DNA of 64,000 bases from Daphnia carinata (GCF_022539665.2 NC_081333.1:10848971-10912970), one strand, 5' to 3'; counted from the stretch's first letter, positions 1 to 13,282 are shown. The notes: generated by a model not told the origin, from the letters alone. Program-made: numbers and translations.

Positions 1-530
1 TACGTCTGCAAATAGAAAAAAAAATACATATATACTTATATATGTTTTATAAGAAAAAGAGAGACTGGGGTCAGACCTCGCCAGTTTTTTAAAGAAAAAA
101 GGGTTCGGAACAGTTGGAGAGTACCACTTGGCTTGTGCCATTCAATAAGGGAGGAGGAGGTAAAGAGACGATGCAAATATAGAAGAAGAGAAAGAATCAA
201 AGAGCAAAATAAATAGTACCTGCCGGTTTGAACTAAACGTTGTCATCAATCAATCACAGCGAAAGCGTATGCGTGCATGGCTTATCCATTGCATTATGTA
301 GCAATAATCTAGCACCATCCTCCTTTGACTGTCACGGGGCAGAAAATGACGTCATTTTAATGAATGTTCATTTTCTTTTTGATTCTTTCATTCTCGTTTT
401 CTTATTTTTCTAAGCGGCGATTGATGGAGCCGAGAAACTCTCTTTGTTTGATGCCATTTTTTTTCGGTACATAAAAGAGAAATGACGGTCGTTGTTTGAT
501 GAGCTTCATCATCTTGTGGACCAACCCATT

Positions 531-545
531 CCCCCCCCCCCCCCC
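531..545. repeat. Poly-C tract (C15)
   Basis: Fifteen consecutive C residues. G/C homopolymers of this length recur in the first 43 kb (for example at 8247, 9853, 20813 and 23155) and are absent from the gene-dense part after 43 kb. Confidence 0.95.
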
Positions 546-3271
546 TCTAAAGAAAACTGTATAGAGTCAAGTAAAAGTGAAAAGCTTAGTTGGCATGATA
601 TCCCCGTTGCTTTTAATAACCAGTGAATAAAAGAATCGTCTCCGTCTAATTGAAACGAATCACTAAAAGCTTTCTAAAACATTCGAACGGTCACGTTGGG
701 CTAAATGGTATTTGTACGTGTTACACGCTGAAAGAAAAACCGCCGTCATTAACGTCGTCGTTTGTAGACTGGCAGCGTGTAAAGAGTATCGAATCCGAAC
801 GGTATCTAGGTTGATGTAGAAAGTTTTTCATAGTTCACCAACCACTCGGACGCCAGAGAAACGTCTAGAGAAACTCTTTTTTTTAACTATTAAAACGCTT
901 TAAAACGCAACAAGGGGAAATAAAAGAGGTTAAATTGCGAAAAAAAAAAGAAAGAGGGAGACGAGAAAGAGATGGATTACGTGGATCACCTTTTTCGAAG
1001 AAATAATCACGATACGTTATTCACTATAGAGTGCAGTAATAAGGTAAAGGGCAAGGTACAGGTCATTTTGGGTGCGTTCCAAAATTGAAAAAAAAAAATT
1101 ATAATACCCGCGATGGTCAGGTGTGTTATCTATCCGTTGAAATGTACACTCTACGGAACATGCTGCTCTTCACACTGTATGTACAAAACCGTAGATTTCT
1201 TGGGATAGATACACAGAAAAGCGTAGCACGAACAAGAAAAGCCAAACTTTGCAAAAAAAATCGATGGGATTCAATGCTGTTTTTTTTTTGTTTTTTTTTG
1301 CCAGACGACAGAGACCCGATTCTTTACGTATAGTGGCAGGTGAATTGCGGATGTTGTTCGACAACAAAAACATCGGCCGACACTCTTGCAGCCTGTGGCG
1401 GCTTTGCGGAATGCTAGGCAGGTCAACATTTAGAGAGAGGGAGAGAGAGAGAGAGAGAAAGAAGAAGAAAAAAAATATGAATAAGGACTTTTTTTTTTTG
1501 TAGTCGAGACAGATCTTTTTACCTTTCTCACCTGTGTGTGTCGGCTCGCGCTGACAATGGAACAAAAGGGGGGCCATCGGCGAGTCAACACTTGTCGGCT
1601 CGGGAACCTGTCTTTTGTTAAAGGTGAGAATATCTAAAAATTGAAATTGAAAAGCAAAAAAAAAGAGGAAAGATTGAACACAATCCAATCTCTTGTATTC
1701 ACCTTTTTACCTTGTTGTTGGTTATTTATTTATTTATTTATTTTACATTTTTTTCTTTTTTGATTCGCAAAAAGACTGGAACAAAAGAAGACAGATGATG
1801 CCGATTTTTAGGGTCGAAGTTTGTGGATGATATCCCGGTGTTTCTTTCCTTTTCCTTTTGCTTTTTTCTTAAAAATAAGTCTCAACAGATTTTCGAAAAT
1901 GTGATAATCGTGCAGAAAGGAAAAGCTTTCAAAACAAATCAGGGATTAAAATCAGACGAGCAGCGCGCGTTCCATCTTAGATAATTCGTCCGCATTTGTT
2001 GACCTTGTGCTCTGAGAACCCCCCAAAAAAATATATTTTGGTTTTGTCCCTTCCATTTTTGGGTGGGTTTTCTATAACGTAATCTGATTTCATTTTTCCT
2101 CTTGTGTGGTTGCCCTGCATGTTCCACTCGCCTGCGTTTACCCAAACCATCTAAGCCCTTCATTATTCCATTAGACTTTTTAAAGAATTTCAAGGCATTG
2201 AAAGATTAAGGTCTGCCGGAAAAGCTCCCAATGGAAGAGGACGGTGATGACGGCCGAACGCTCCCGACAACAGCAAACAAGCCAGTGGTCGGGATCGATC
2301 AACTTCAACGGCTCGTTGAACTGGAAAACAACAAGGAAAAAAAAGTTCAGTCAAGAGCAAAACGAGATGGATGGAAAGGAAGGAGCGGGAAGGAAACCGG
2401 ATTAAATCGGATGGGGCGTGATGATGATGATGATGATGCAAACCCAACGTCCTCCACGGGTGGACCTTGTATAGTTTGTGTAACATCCAAATAGATTAGA
2501 GTCACCGCGTCATCCATCTTGGTGAAAATGAAAAATGAAACACTTGATGAAATCCGATCTTTTTTCAAGGACTATTTGGTTTGAATTATTATTTGTATAC
2601 GTAACGTTGATGTGATGTTTCACCAGTTGTTTGTTTAAACAAACAAAACAAAAAAAAAACTTCTTTGGGAATTTGATTTGTTGTCAGTTGATTTTTATGG
2701 AGGCCTATCGTAACGCATAGTTTACGTTTGAACAAAAAATTCACTTCGATTGATGCGAATGATTTCGAATCCATCACATTGACAGACCGGTTCAAATCTA
2801 GACCGGAATTACTGGAATGATGGATCGCCTTTAGGGCGGAATGTTTCCATATTATCCTCGTTTTTTTTTTTTTCTTTTTCTTTCTATCTCTCCCACCCTT
2901 CTCTCCTCTTTTTTCTTTTTTAAATGTAGTTTACCGTGTCTGTATGCATATTTATCTCTTACTTTTTTCTTTAATCTTTCGATTCTTTTTCTGTCTTTCC
3001 CATACCTGTGAGAAACCCAGGTGAAATTCTTGCTTAACGTGAACCACCACCTTACCGCCTCTCATTGAAAATGATGACCCATGAACGAATAAAAAAAAGA
3101 AGAAGAAGAAGAGGATGGGAGAGCTATGGCAAGTACCAAATGATGGGCTTTAGACTTTATTTTTCTTCTTCGCTCAATTGAATAATTCAACCAAGTAGTT
3201 CATGCGTCGTCGCTCCAGGCCCCCCTCCTTTCACTCGTTTACTATCGAATTGTGTGTGTTAGCCAGAGAGA

Positions 3272-3320
3272 GTTGTGTGTGTGTGCGTATTCAGAATACA
3301 CACACACACACACACACACT
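3272..3320. repeat. Inverted (GT)n-(CA)n pair, hairpin-forming
   Basis: A GT tract is followed by GCGTATTC, a single A, then GAATAC and a CA tract. The two sides are near-perfect reverse complements around a one-base centre (GTATTC/GAATAC), with one mismatch near the centre. DNA of this kind could extrude a cruciform, and a transcript could fold into a long hairpin. It may equally be two microsatellites that met by chance. Confidence 0.75.
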
Positions 3321-3808
3321 ATAACTTGTAGTTATATTTCAATCTCTGCCCTAGCTCCAGGAGTGATGTCGGCCGCTAAAAGGAGTATTACGAATTATTG
3401 CGCCATGTTGTAAAAGTATATATGACGCCCTGTAGAACGTGTATGTGTGTGGGTTAAGAAACAAGTTCTCGATCGACGATTGTATGAAATCTAATGAAAG
3501 CATAAATATTTTCAAAAAATATAAACCGTGGGAATGGTGATGAATAAGTGCTTACAAGTCCGGGGCATACCTTTGGACGATCATTATTATATAATTCCCT
3601 ACTCTTTTTTTTCTCTTGTTTTGTATAGATAAAAGTTGAAAAGCTGGGGCGATATGTTGTCGAGCGAGAGCGGCCATTATTTAGAAAATAAATGAACAAC
3701 TCGAAACACGTACGCCATGAACAACTCACGATCCGACTCAATTTTTCTTCTTTTTTTTTTCTATTTATCTAATAATTTTTGTGCTGTTGTTGTTGTGTGT
3801 TTCTATAG

Positions 3809-3890
3809 AGGAGAAAAGAAGGAGGGGGGGGGAGACCGCCTTGGTTGCTCGTCGATCCATCACCACCTTCGAGCGGCGCCATCACACAAG
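3809..3890 (+). other. Weak candidate exon, unrecognised
   Basis: The segment lies between a pyrimidine-led acceptor (TTTCTATAG) and a good donor (CACAAG followed by GTAAGC). At least two frames stay open across its 82 nt; one reads ETALVARRSITTFERRHH near the donor. No family is recognised. There is a G-run inside the segment, which argues against strong constraint. It may be an untranslated exon or chance. Confidence 0.15.
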
Positions 3891-6062
3891 GTAAGCAATT
3901 AACATTCAATTAATTAAGGGTCTCTCTCTTGCCTCACGATTTTTTGGTCTTTTATTTTTTATTTTTTATTTGTCTGCTGATGTGTGTCTAGCCCTTTCAT
4001 TATTATCTTTTTTTCAGTTCAATAAATACCTACGTTGCGAAGCCACCCGGCTTCCTTTTCGGTTTGCCCGCTCATGCCTCAGTGGCATCAGCTTCATCAA
4101 TTTTCTTCAGAAATGCAAGTAAACCTTGAACTGCCTTTGTTGTCCCTCGACTTTTCTTTTGTTAATCTAATTACCTGCCAGTACTTATCCCGAAATCAAT
4201 GACGGTCAACCCTACACGCACGCACAAGAATTCCTCGCGTATGAGAGAGTTCGCTTCGCTTGAAATTAGAGTGGAGCAACCGCAAAAAAGACGCATGCAT
4301 TCCTTTTGTTCATCTCATCCTCTTCTTCATTTAAAATGCCCTATCTTGTTTCAGTTTGCTTTTTTTCAGGTTTCCTTCTCTTATTTTTTCAGGTGAGCTC
4401 CGCCGTCCGTGTGTAAATTACTGTGCGTTGGTTGTTTTTTGTTTTTTTTTATTATGTGACATCGTACACCTTCGACCTCGATGCGGCCAGTGTCATCCAA
4501 TCCGTCACCTTGAGAAAATGAGTCGACGTGATTTAAGAAGAAAAGTCAAAGAATAAGGACAGTGAGCCATGGGGTCCATTTATGCGGGAATAATATATTT
4601 TTTGAACAAGAACAAGGTCTTTTCGTTCTATCAACTGTTCTGTCTATGTCTGTGTGTGTGGTATATAATTAGGGTTGGTACCACTAAGCCAGCAGCTCAG
4701 ACCCACTTGTTCGCTTATTTATTTTGTTTATTTTCTTTTTTTTTTTTTTTCACCAAAAAACAGAAAACAAAATCTGCATTGACCTTTCTGGGTTGCAACA
4801 TCTGTGAGCTGTTCTCTCTCATCCGCCTCCCTCTTTTGTTTTCCCCTCATTTTTGACAGTGTTTTTGATAAACACATAATTACGGTGTATATACATAGTA
4901 GTATAGTTACTATATACTCTGTACGTTTAAAACGCGTAGCTGATGCATTGTTCTTATTCCTATTCCAAAACCGCAATTAGCATTTGAAAGTATATAATTC
5001 ATTTCCATTCTTCTTCTTGTTTCTTTTTTTTTTTTGGTTTATATTCTTGATAAGTGTTTTCGATATCGGAGAGGAGGTGGGTTCACACATGAGCTTATAT
5101 TTTCTCTTCATTTTTTATATTTTGCTGAAGTCTTTGAAATTATACGTTCCATGCAACTGTACAAGGAGAACTTTACATGTTTCTAGGATAGCCCCAGCAG
5201 CATATTGCCCGACATTTTGGTATCACGTTGTGTATAACATATTTTTTTTTTTTTTCAATATCCACCTGAAGCGACGAAGGATTTCTCCTTTATTCGTGTG
5301 AGAATATAAAAATGCATTCCTTTTGCTATACAGAAGAAAGAAAAAAAAAAAATGAAAGAATTCACACCTTTATTGTTATACCACAGCCAAGGCATAGGAC
5401 ACCGTTTCTTTCATTTTTATTATTATTTTTATATACGTCTATGTATATTTATACGATATGATATTATTTCATTTTATTTCTCTTCTGCCTCTTTTCTTCT
5501 TTTCTTTGCCTTTTCGCCGTGATTGAATCGCTGGCGTCTTATTCCTTCGCCGCCGTTGTCCTCGTCAACATATCATTTTTTTTTTTTTTTTTTCAAGGAA
5601 AAAAAAAAAGGGCTATACACACATATACATGATACAGCCCCCTGCTATAAATAATATCCGACCATTAGACATTCTTAATGGCCGGTTATAAAGCATTGTA
5701 TACACAGGCTGTGAGGTATTATATATAGAAGAACCATTTTCGGCACTATAGTGGATTTTTCTAACCTTCTTCCAATACGATGCCATCCATCCATCCGTCC
5801 ACCAACACACCGCACGCAACCACCACCAAAAGATGAAGGGAAAGAACATCTTTCGGCTAAAAAAAAAAAAAGAAAAATGTATGGAAAACCCATAAGCATC
5901 TGCGATAGGTGGAAGAAGAATGTGCGCAAGCGAGAAAATGAAGATGTTTGGAAAGGGGGACGACATGATAACAAACGGCAAAAGAAAAAAAAAAAAGATT
6001 CATAGAAAAGTGTTAAGAAAAAAAAAGACATTAAAAAAAAGATGAGCTTTAAAGATTTATAG

Positions 6063-6119
6063 GTCATCACATCGGAAGGGGATTCCGATCGGCTTATGAA
6101 ACACGGCAAACCTATTCAG
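6063..6119 (+). other. Weak candidate micro-exon, unrecognised
   Basis: A 57-nt segment ends at a perfect donor (TTCAG then GTGAGT) and starts after TTTATAG. Read in phase 0 it gives 19 open codons, VITSEGDSDRLMKHGKPIQ. The upstream side is purine-rich, which is poor for an acceptor, so this may be only a chance donor next to high-complexity sequence. Confidence 0.13.
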
Positions 6120-8514
6120 GTGAGTCGTCGGCCTCCATCAGATCTGATTTTCAATGGGGTCTGCAGCTCTGGTCCTCTTTGCAGTGTAAAGAAAAGAGAG
6201 TTATAAATCTTAGTACATCAAAAGGGCCCTTCTCCCTTATACATCTTTGAAGAATAAAAGAAGAGCTTGGACTGTTTAGGGAAAAAAAGAAAGAATGAGG
6301 GAAAACGTTGCATCTTCTCACTAGAATTCTTGTGGTGTTCTAGCGCAACGAGTAGCAGATGAATCTCGGAACTGTTACCGCAATCGTAGCGATCCCCCAA
6401 CGCGCTATAATTAAGAAAAGTCATTAAAAAGGTAAGGGACGCGTTAAAGAAAAAAAAAAAAAATAAATAAATAAATAAATCCAAAACTTTGAAGTCAGCA
6501 GGATAATAATTTGCTACGGCGACAAGAAGCGCTCCGCTATACACCTTCAAGATAGACAGTTTTCTACCCCTCTCTTGTCTTCCTCATTTCTTAATAGCTC
6601 CGGTCGTAAATAATCATGCTAATCGCGTGTAATTAACCCGTGCTCAGTGCTCTTCTCTTTCACATGTCCCTTCCCCCCCCCCCCTTCTTTTCTCAACAAA
6701 CAAATGCCAAACTGTTCTTGTGTTACAAAGTATTTCCTTTCAAAATAAAAATCAGCCCCGGTTTGAATGCGTCGCCAAATGACGTACGTCAACGAAAGCT
6801 TGTGAAATTCTGCAGCTAGTTTCAATGTAGCAACCGTACATGCACATTAAACATCAATTCAAATTTCTCCTCATATGAATTTTCGCTTTTGTTTCTATGC
6901 TCACGTAATGGGCAATCCATTTTTTAAAAAAAGAAAGACGGGAATCTAAGCTATAAAATGTCGTGTAAAATATGATCCCGGAGCGTGAGGATGGCCAGCG
7001 TTTCTCGGGATTTTTCTTTTTGGTGATAACGAAAAGCTGATAGCGAAAGGATGCCGATGCTCATCCTTGTATTACAATCATAAAAAAATAATAATAATAA
7101 ACGTGAGGGATTGATGACACCACGTATGGTATTTCTCTCTCATCTTTAGTGGTGTGTGCGTCTTCCGTGCGTCGTGTTCCAGAATTTGTGGGAAAAAGAG
7201 AAATGGCCGTCGCATTTTCGGGAGACGCAATGTGTTTCCAAAACGTCCCGATGATCGATGGTTGAACAGCAAACAACAAACCACTCCCTTGTTTGCCATT
7301 CACAGCAAAGAAAAAGAAAAAAAAAGGAAAAATTTAATAGAAGGTCCATCTACAGCGGGATGGGTCTCTCCATCCTTGTTGTACGGTGCGCAGCGAGCGG
7401 TACGGCACAACGGAAAGAAACCAATGGCTGGATTTTGTGTAATGTATGTGATGATGGTGATCATCATTATCATCAGGCCATCATCATCATCATCATTGCT
7501 GGGCCCCGCCGCCTAAAAGTGTCGATCATTATTCAAATAGATACCTCCCAAGACACCAACCGTATAACATCCTCCCGAAGACCCCGGCGCCATGTCCTTT
7601 TATTTATTTTTTATTGATCAACGTATAAATTAAAAAGAAAAAAAACCTTGTGTTGTATTTTCTTGCCCTCCTTGCCATTTCGTGTGGTTGAAATAAATAA
7701 AGGGGAGAGAAGTTAAATAAATTTTTTAAAAACTATACAACGTCCATTTGCCAGACCATCTGGCGGAGCCACCAGAGTTTTTGAAAATGCTGTAAAATGA
7801 CAAGAGAGCGCCGATTTAAACTGTAATATATCTGTATAATGTCGTCGCTTTGTATCGGCTAACGGCCCGTAACCAATGGCTTGATGGTTTTCTCTCGTTT
7901 CTCCTGAAAGTCGGAATTTGTTCGCCGCCCTTTTGCGCTGCGCATCGAAAACAAGACGAGTAAAAGGACAAGAGAAATAAAGGAACAGACAAAAAAAAAA
8001 AAAAAAAGGGAAAGAAATCAAAGAAAATAAAATAAAAATCCCGAATTTAAAATGGTCATTCTACTTGAGTTACGACCTTCTTTTTCGTTCAATTCCCTTT
8101 TTATTGATTTATCGAAATAAAAAAAAAATGTGTTACAAAGAAATAAGAAAAAGGGAAATACGAATCGTGCTATAAAACTACTTCGTCTTTAACTCTCCTC
8201 CTACTCCCGTTGATCTTTTCTAGTGAAATAGATTAACCAGAATCCGGGGGGGGGGGGGGGGAGGGGGAACACATATAGGCTCCGGAGCTATTCACTTGAG
8301 AGACGGAGACGTAACGTACACTAAAACCCGGAGAAGAAGACGATTACGGCCAAAGTGAAATGCTTTTTCTTTCGTTTTCTATTCTTCTTCTTTCTCTTTC
8401 TTTTTTTTTTTTCTTCTTGGCATTCTGCGATGTTCTACAGTTTGACCCCCCGAAGAGTCTCCTCTTACCTATTTTTTTTTTTTTCCCCCTTTTTTCTCTT
8501 TGACTATGGCACGG

Positions 8515-8745
8515 CCAGCAATACCTATAAATTCCCGCACCGAACCGTGCGCGCTGGAATGGCGCGGATGCCACGTGGCGGGACTCGACAGGAAGCACTT
8601 GGCGGACACTTTACAGAAGCCATAAATATGGCTGCGCGCTCTCTCTCTCTCTCTCTCTCTCTCTTGCGCTTGCTATAGTCTTCTCGTAGTCTCTATAGAA
8701 CCTCTCTCTCTCTCTCTCTCTCTACTATCAGTTTAACAAAAGCGA
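8515..8745 (+). promoter_or_regulatory. Candidate core promoter with flanking (CT)n tracts
   Basis: This GC-richer island sits in AT-rich surroundings. It contains TATA-like sites (CTATAAATT at about 8524, CATAAATAT at about 8620 and CTATAGAA at 8693-8700). Two CT microsatellites follow (8640-8663 and 8703-8722), and then an initiator-like TATCAGTTT whose A would be +1 at about 8730. The last TATA-like site begins about 36 bp upstream of that A. CT/GA tracts are typical GAGA-factor sites in arthropod promoters. No downstream coding exon was recognised, so the gene served, if any, is unknown. Confidence 0.35.
8640..8722. repeat. Paired (CT)n microsatellites
   Basis: Two CT tracts (8640-8663 and 8703-8722) are separated by about 40 bp of unique sequence. 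On the opposite strand they are GAGAG repeats, possible GAGA-factor binding sites. Confidence 0.9.
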
Positions 8746-9323
8746 AACACACATACACAGAAAAAACCAAATAAATGTTTCTCTTCTTCGTATATATATA
8801 TATATTTTTTTTTTTGCGTGACCCAGCCCCATATTTGGAGTGTGCGGAGGAGGAGTAGGATTTGTTTTTTTTTTTTTCTCTCCAAACCTATACCTAAGCT
8901 TTTTCATTCTCTACCTCAACGAACATAAGAATTCGAAAGCGACCCCCTTTTTTTTCTTATATAATTTTTTTTTTTTTTTTTAGTTTTTAACGGCTTTTAT
9001 GTAGATTAATAATCAGTTTGGCTTTTCAAAGGGTTCGGGCGATAAATTCGTCCAAATTAGTCAATCGTTAACTTACAACTTGTTTTTTTTTTCCCCTTGG
9101 CTTGCCTATCAACCGTTTATATATTTTCGTTTTGGTCCTTTTTTTTTCGCTTCTTTCGGCTGTCTAAAAGCCGAGGAGATCGAAGAGGTGGAGGAAGCTT
9201 TTTTTTGTAGTGTGTGTATCTTTGCTAATCAGTTATGGCCGATGCGGCGTCATTGGCGGCACTAGTCTTTTGCCCTCTTCCTCCTACCTTTTCTTTTGGA
9301 TCTTGTTCTTCCATTTTATTTTT

Positions 9324-9348
9324 AAAAAAAAAAAAAAAAAAAAAAAAA
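9324..9348. repeat. Poly-A tract (about A25)
   Basis: An uninterrupted A run, one of many in the first 43 kb. No adjacent retroposon body or target-site duplication is evident, so I treat it as a simple homopolymer. Confidence 0.9.
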
Positions 9349-12050
9349 GAAAAACGGAGGTCAGAAGGACGTCGCCTTAAGTTTCTTCACCTTTTTTGTC
9401 CCCTTCTTTTTTTTTCACCCATTTCTGGTGTCATTAAATTACGAACGGAATGGAGATCCCAAGAAGTCCACCATTCGGCTAGGACATCCAATCACCCGGC
9501 GACAGTTTACGGAGAACGATTGTTCCGTTACGTAGAAAAAGTGTCCCTTTTCGCCAAAGGTACGCCATCGAAAAATGACGCTGGCCAATGAACTTTGGCT
9601 AGAAGTTAAAAAAAAAAAAAAGAGACAAAAAAAAAAAACCATTGGCGATGATTTATAAGGCGATGTTTCACTGAAACGTTAATGCGCTAACATTACAATC
9701 TCTTCTAGTTGACAATGATGATGATGATGACGGCTGGTGATAATGGAAAATGATGAAAAGGTGAACGCGCTGGAGCCAATGAACCCCAGTCAAAGGAGAA
9801 AAAATAATTATTATTGCTATTATAGCAGTTTATTGGGTGTGAGGAGTTAAAGGGGGGGGGGGGTTATCCATCGTTCAAATGATCGACACGACGGGCGCAC
9901 CCCCTGGGCCAGCGCAATTACCGATGCCATTTCATCGAGTTTAAGAGACTTATGGACTTAAAAAAAAAGAAGAGACCATAAAAATGGCTTTTCGTCTTGA
10001 AAAATTTCCCCTTCTTAAAGTCCCATGGTCCCAGCATCACCTTATTATTGCTCCATTGTACGCCGCAGTAATTACCGCATTCGTCACGGATCATTTCTTT
10101 ATTATGTGTGTGTGTGTGTGTGTGCCACATACAATAGTGCACCGTATGACTGCGAAGCTATACGAAGCTTATAGAACGACCGAGAACCCCAAAAAGGATG
10201 GAGACGGCCGAAAGACCATTGGGCGCCTATTATTGAGTAGTATTTAAACTTTGCAACGCACACAAGCACTCGTCATCATTGATTTATATGTAGGTTTCAG
10301 CTATTTTTATTGCTGTGCACTTTTACTGATAATAACGGCCGGACGGCACGCAATCCCACAGGTATGTATTCTCCACCCTGAAGGAAAAGGGAGGGAAGGG
10401 GGGGGGGGTTATATTAGACCTATAACTTGTTGATCTTTTGTGTCTGAAATACATCTCTTCTTCCTCTGCATTTTGCCTCTTTTTAAACGCATTCTCACCG
10501 TTGCCTTTCTGTTTCGTTTGCCTTCGTTTTACGAAGGGGGAAAAAAGAAATAGGATAAAAATGGGGAGAAAAAAAGAGAAATAATTGATGAGACAAGGTG
10601 TTGCTCTCACCTTTCAGCGTCACCATCCTAGCGATCATCGTTTTGAATAAATGAGCTATTAGTTTTTCCCTTGCGTTAGTTGGTTTTATGAAAGTGTCAA
10701 TGCGATCGATTGACTGCGTGGAGCTATGCAATAACATTAGAAGTTGAATGCCTTATCCGATAACAAATCAGGTCTGAAAGCAAAACGAAAATACCAAGGG
10801 TACGTCAAACGTACAGAACAGGTGGGGTAAATGGGGCGTGGAACGTTACGACTTCAAACTTTAAAACCTTCATTTATTTTTAAAATAACAATTAGTAAAC
10901 AAAAAAAGCCCTTGAAATACAGAAAAAACGAAAATTGATAAAGAGAATTAGTCAATTCTAATTGACGTCACGTGACGGTACATTATTCACACAAAAAAAA
11001 AAACATAATGAATTCCTAAATTGGCAACAATAATAATAAAAAAAAAAAAAAAAGGAAAACTATACTTCTAAATATATCCAAACATATACCATATTTTGTC
11101 ATGGAAGCGGCAACAAGAGAAAACCGCGGTGGTATGTAACTCATGTCAAACTTCCATCAGCTGTGCACACTTGTGTACACGTACACCAATACAACCAACA
11201 ATACAATACATTGAATACATAAATATAGCCTAGCCTGCTGTATATTAGAATAGTATTAAAATAAAAAAAAAAAATAAAAAGAAAGAAAGAGAGACTTTGG
11301 CAGCTTGCAGTTAAAGCGTTTTTTTTGTGAAAATGGAAGCGACGTTGCATATGGCATTTATATTCGAGAGAAAAAAAAAAAAGAAGGCATCGACACACAC
11401 AAAGAGTCGTCGTCTGTTCCTTTAGTTATAGAGGAAAAGTAGGCGATTTGAATGCACGTCGCAACCTTCATCAAATTCACGCGCGAGAATTCACTGTTGC
11501 GCGCATTTTCTTTTTTTTTTTTTCTTTCCGGACCGCGCTCTGATGATGTAGCTCTGTGGGCCGTCCAGCATTTCAGGAAAGAGAGAAAAAAAAGAAGCGG
11601 CGTCGGCAGCCAAAACAACCACAACTACACAACCACAACAGCATCACAAGCTGAAAAGAAATAAGCCAAGATGGGAAAGCAAAATATAAGATGGGACATA
11701 CCCAGCATATCCAACAGCATACAAGGAAGTATAAATATATATTTTGTAATATGCATTGATTTACAAGCAACCGGGTCCGGTCATCGCGACGCCCGCAATA
11801 TCAAAGCCTACTTTAATACCTAAGCGAACCGAATTAATTTACGATTCTCTTTTTCTTTTCTTTTTTTTTTCCAATAAACTAAACCGCCTTCGTCGCACCG
11901 CATTTGAACGCATCACCAACCAACCACACACACAAAAAAAAAAGGGCTAAATATATCCACGTATTAAAGTCCTAACGTATCATCAACACCGCCAACCAAA
12001 AATCGATAACGAACGGCCCGGGCGCGTGGCTAATCGCGTCCGTCTCAACA

Positions 12051-12092
12051 GCCTATTTAGCGCGTATAGCACACACAGCATCAGTTCGTTGC
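12051..12092 (+). promoter_or_regulatory. Candidate TATA plus initiator core promoter
   Basis: TATTTAG starts at 12054, and the arthropod-type initiator CATCAGTTCGTT places A(+1) at about 12083. The spacing of about 29 bp is what a TATA/Inr promoter needs. The upstream 60 bp is GC-rich (GCCCGGGCGCG) in an otherwise AT-rich region. The predicted transcript would run rightwards through an A run and a (GT)n tract. No coding exon can be tied to it with confidence. The motif spacing is seen directly; promoter function is inferred. Confidence 0.4.
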
Positions 12093-12789
12093 TGGCCCGT
12101 AAAAAAAAAAAGGTAAAAAGTACAGTATGTATTCAAGTGTGTGTGTGTGTGTGTGTGTATACAGACAGACACAGCAGTTTATGTAAATCGGGCGGAATCG
12201 ATTATTTAACTGATGAGCCGTACCAGGTACAAGCGCGCAGAGAAAAGAACGATCAAGACGAGCAAGATGGAAGAGTATTAAGGCAAAAGGATGTTTTCTC
12301 ACTATTACGCGTAGATAAATAGTGAGATGAAGAAGAAGAGGATTGAGCACTCGATTGAGCGTGACGACACGCGGAATCCGGATGACCGAAACACACTGTT
12401 CCCGCACCTTTCCTTTTTTTTTTTCTCATCACAGTGTTTTGGCCTTCTTCATCTCCTTTTTCTTTTCTCAAATTTTGTTATTTTTTTTTTTTTTTTTTCA
12501 TTCTGGAGTTCTCTCATTCCCGCGTAGTCGAAAGAGATTGGAATCTCGTTTTCTATATACTAAAGGGTCGCAAGATGCTGTTCATCATCATCACCCAACC
12601 CTACTTAAATTCCAATTCCACAGAGCGAATTACCATATACAACAGTTGGACGCGCTCTCTCTCTACTCATCTCCTTTCATATTCTTCTTTTTTTTTCTTT
12701 TTATTTATTTATTTTTTTAAAACGTTCCTGTGGCTAGCTTTGATCGACATGATTTATACTGATACATGTGTCTTGCGCCCTTTCTCTAG

Positions 12790-12969
12790 CGGTTTTGCCA
12801 ACAATCACCTTAAACAATATCGAGATTTGGTGCGTGGCAACGAACATTCAAAAATCTTTGATTTGGATTCAATCGCTCATTTCCAGGGGCTTTCTTCAGG
12901 TAGATTAACAAACAGGCAAAATTTAATTGTGGACGTGACGAGGAATAATTTAACAGGATCCACCTGCTG
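12790..12969 (+). other. Coding-like segment, unrecognised
   Basis: After a pyrimidine-rich acceptor (CCCTTTCTCTAG) the reading frame is open to TGA at 12967-12969. It encodes about 58 residues of mixed composition, including NHLKQYRDLVRGNEHSKIFD. A possible donor (TTCAG then GTAGAT) lies at 12899, so an internal exon of 110 nt is also possible. The composition is unlike the Phe/Lys-rich chance frames nearby. No family is recognised. A CACCTG E-box overlaps the end. Confidence 0.18.
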
Positions 12970-13282
12970 ATGGCGACAGGCCACGACAAAGTTGAATGCA
13001 GTCCACTGCTTCAAAGTATACAGTCGTTGGCGTTTTGTGTCCAGACGCGGCATGTGCGCTCTTTATTCAAAGTCATAAAAAACCATGAAAAAAAAAAAAA
13101 AAACGAGTGTGGGTTTTTGCGTTCAAATCGCATATTTTTTCTTTTCCGTATGCATAGCCAAACGTTTCCTTTTTTTTTATGTTTATTCTTTTTTAACCCG
13201 AGATTTCGTGTTCCGTTTTAATATCCATCCACTTTTTGGAAATGGCTTACGTCGTAACGGTTTCAAAAACCACTAAATAACA

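Larger units (their letters stand above)
1..12000. other. Gene-poor, simple-sequence-rich stretch (part 1)
   Basis: I found no recognisable gene in this stretch. It is dominated by A/T homopolymer runs and microsatellites, for example C15 at 531-545, (GA)n at 1432-1459, A25 at 9324-9348 and (TG)10 at 10105-10124. Long open frames here translate mostly to runs of Phe, Lys, Ser and Leu from poly-T, poly-A and CT tracts, so they are not evidence of coding. The stretch could be intergenic or introns of a large gene whose main exons lie outside the window. Two weak exon-like segments (3809-3890 and 6063-6119) and a candidate promoter near 8730 are listed separately. Confidence 0.6.

Noticed and set aside
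1170-1688. 172-codon frame on the minus strand
   Set aside because: Composition is dominated by Phe, Lys and Ser-Leu runs from poly-A and GA tracts; no domain or splice logic.
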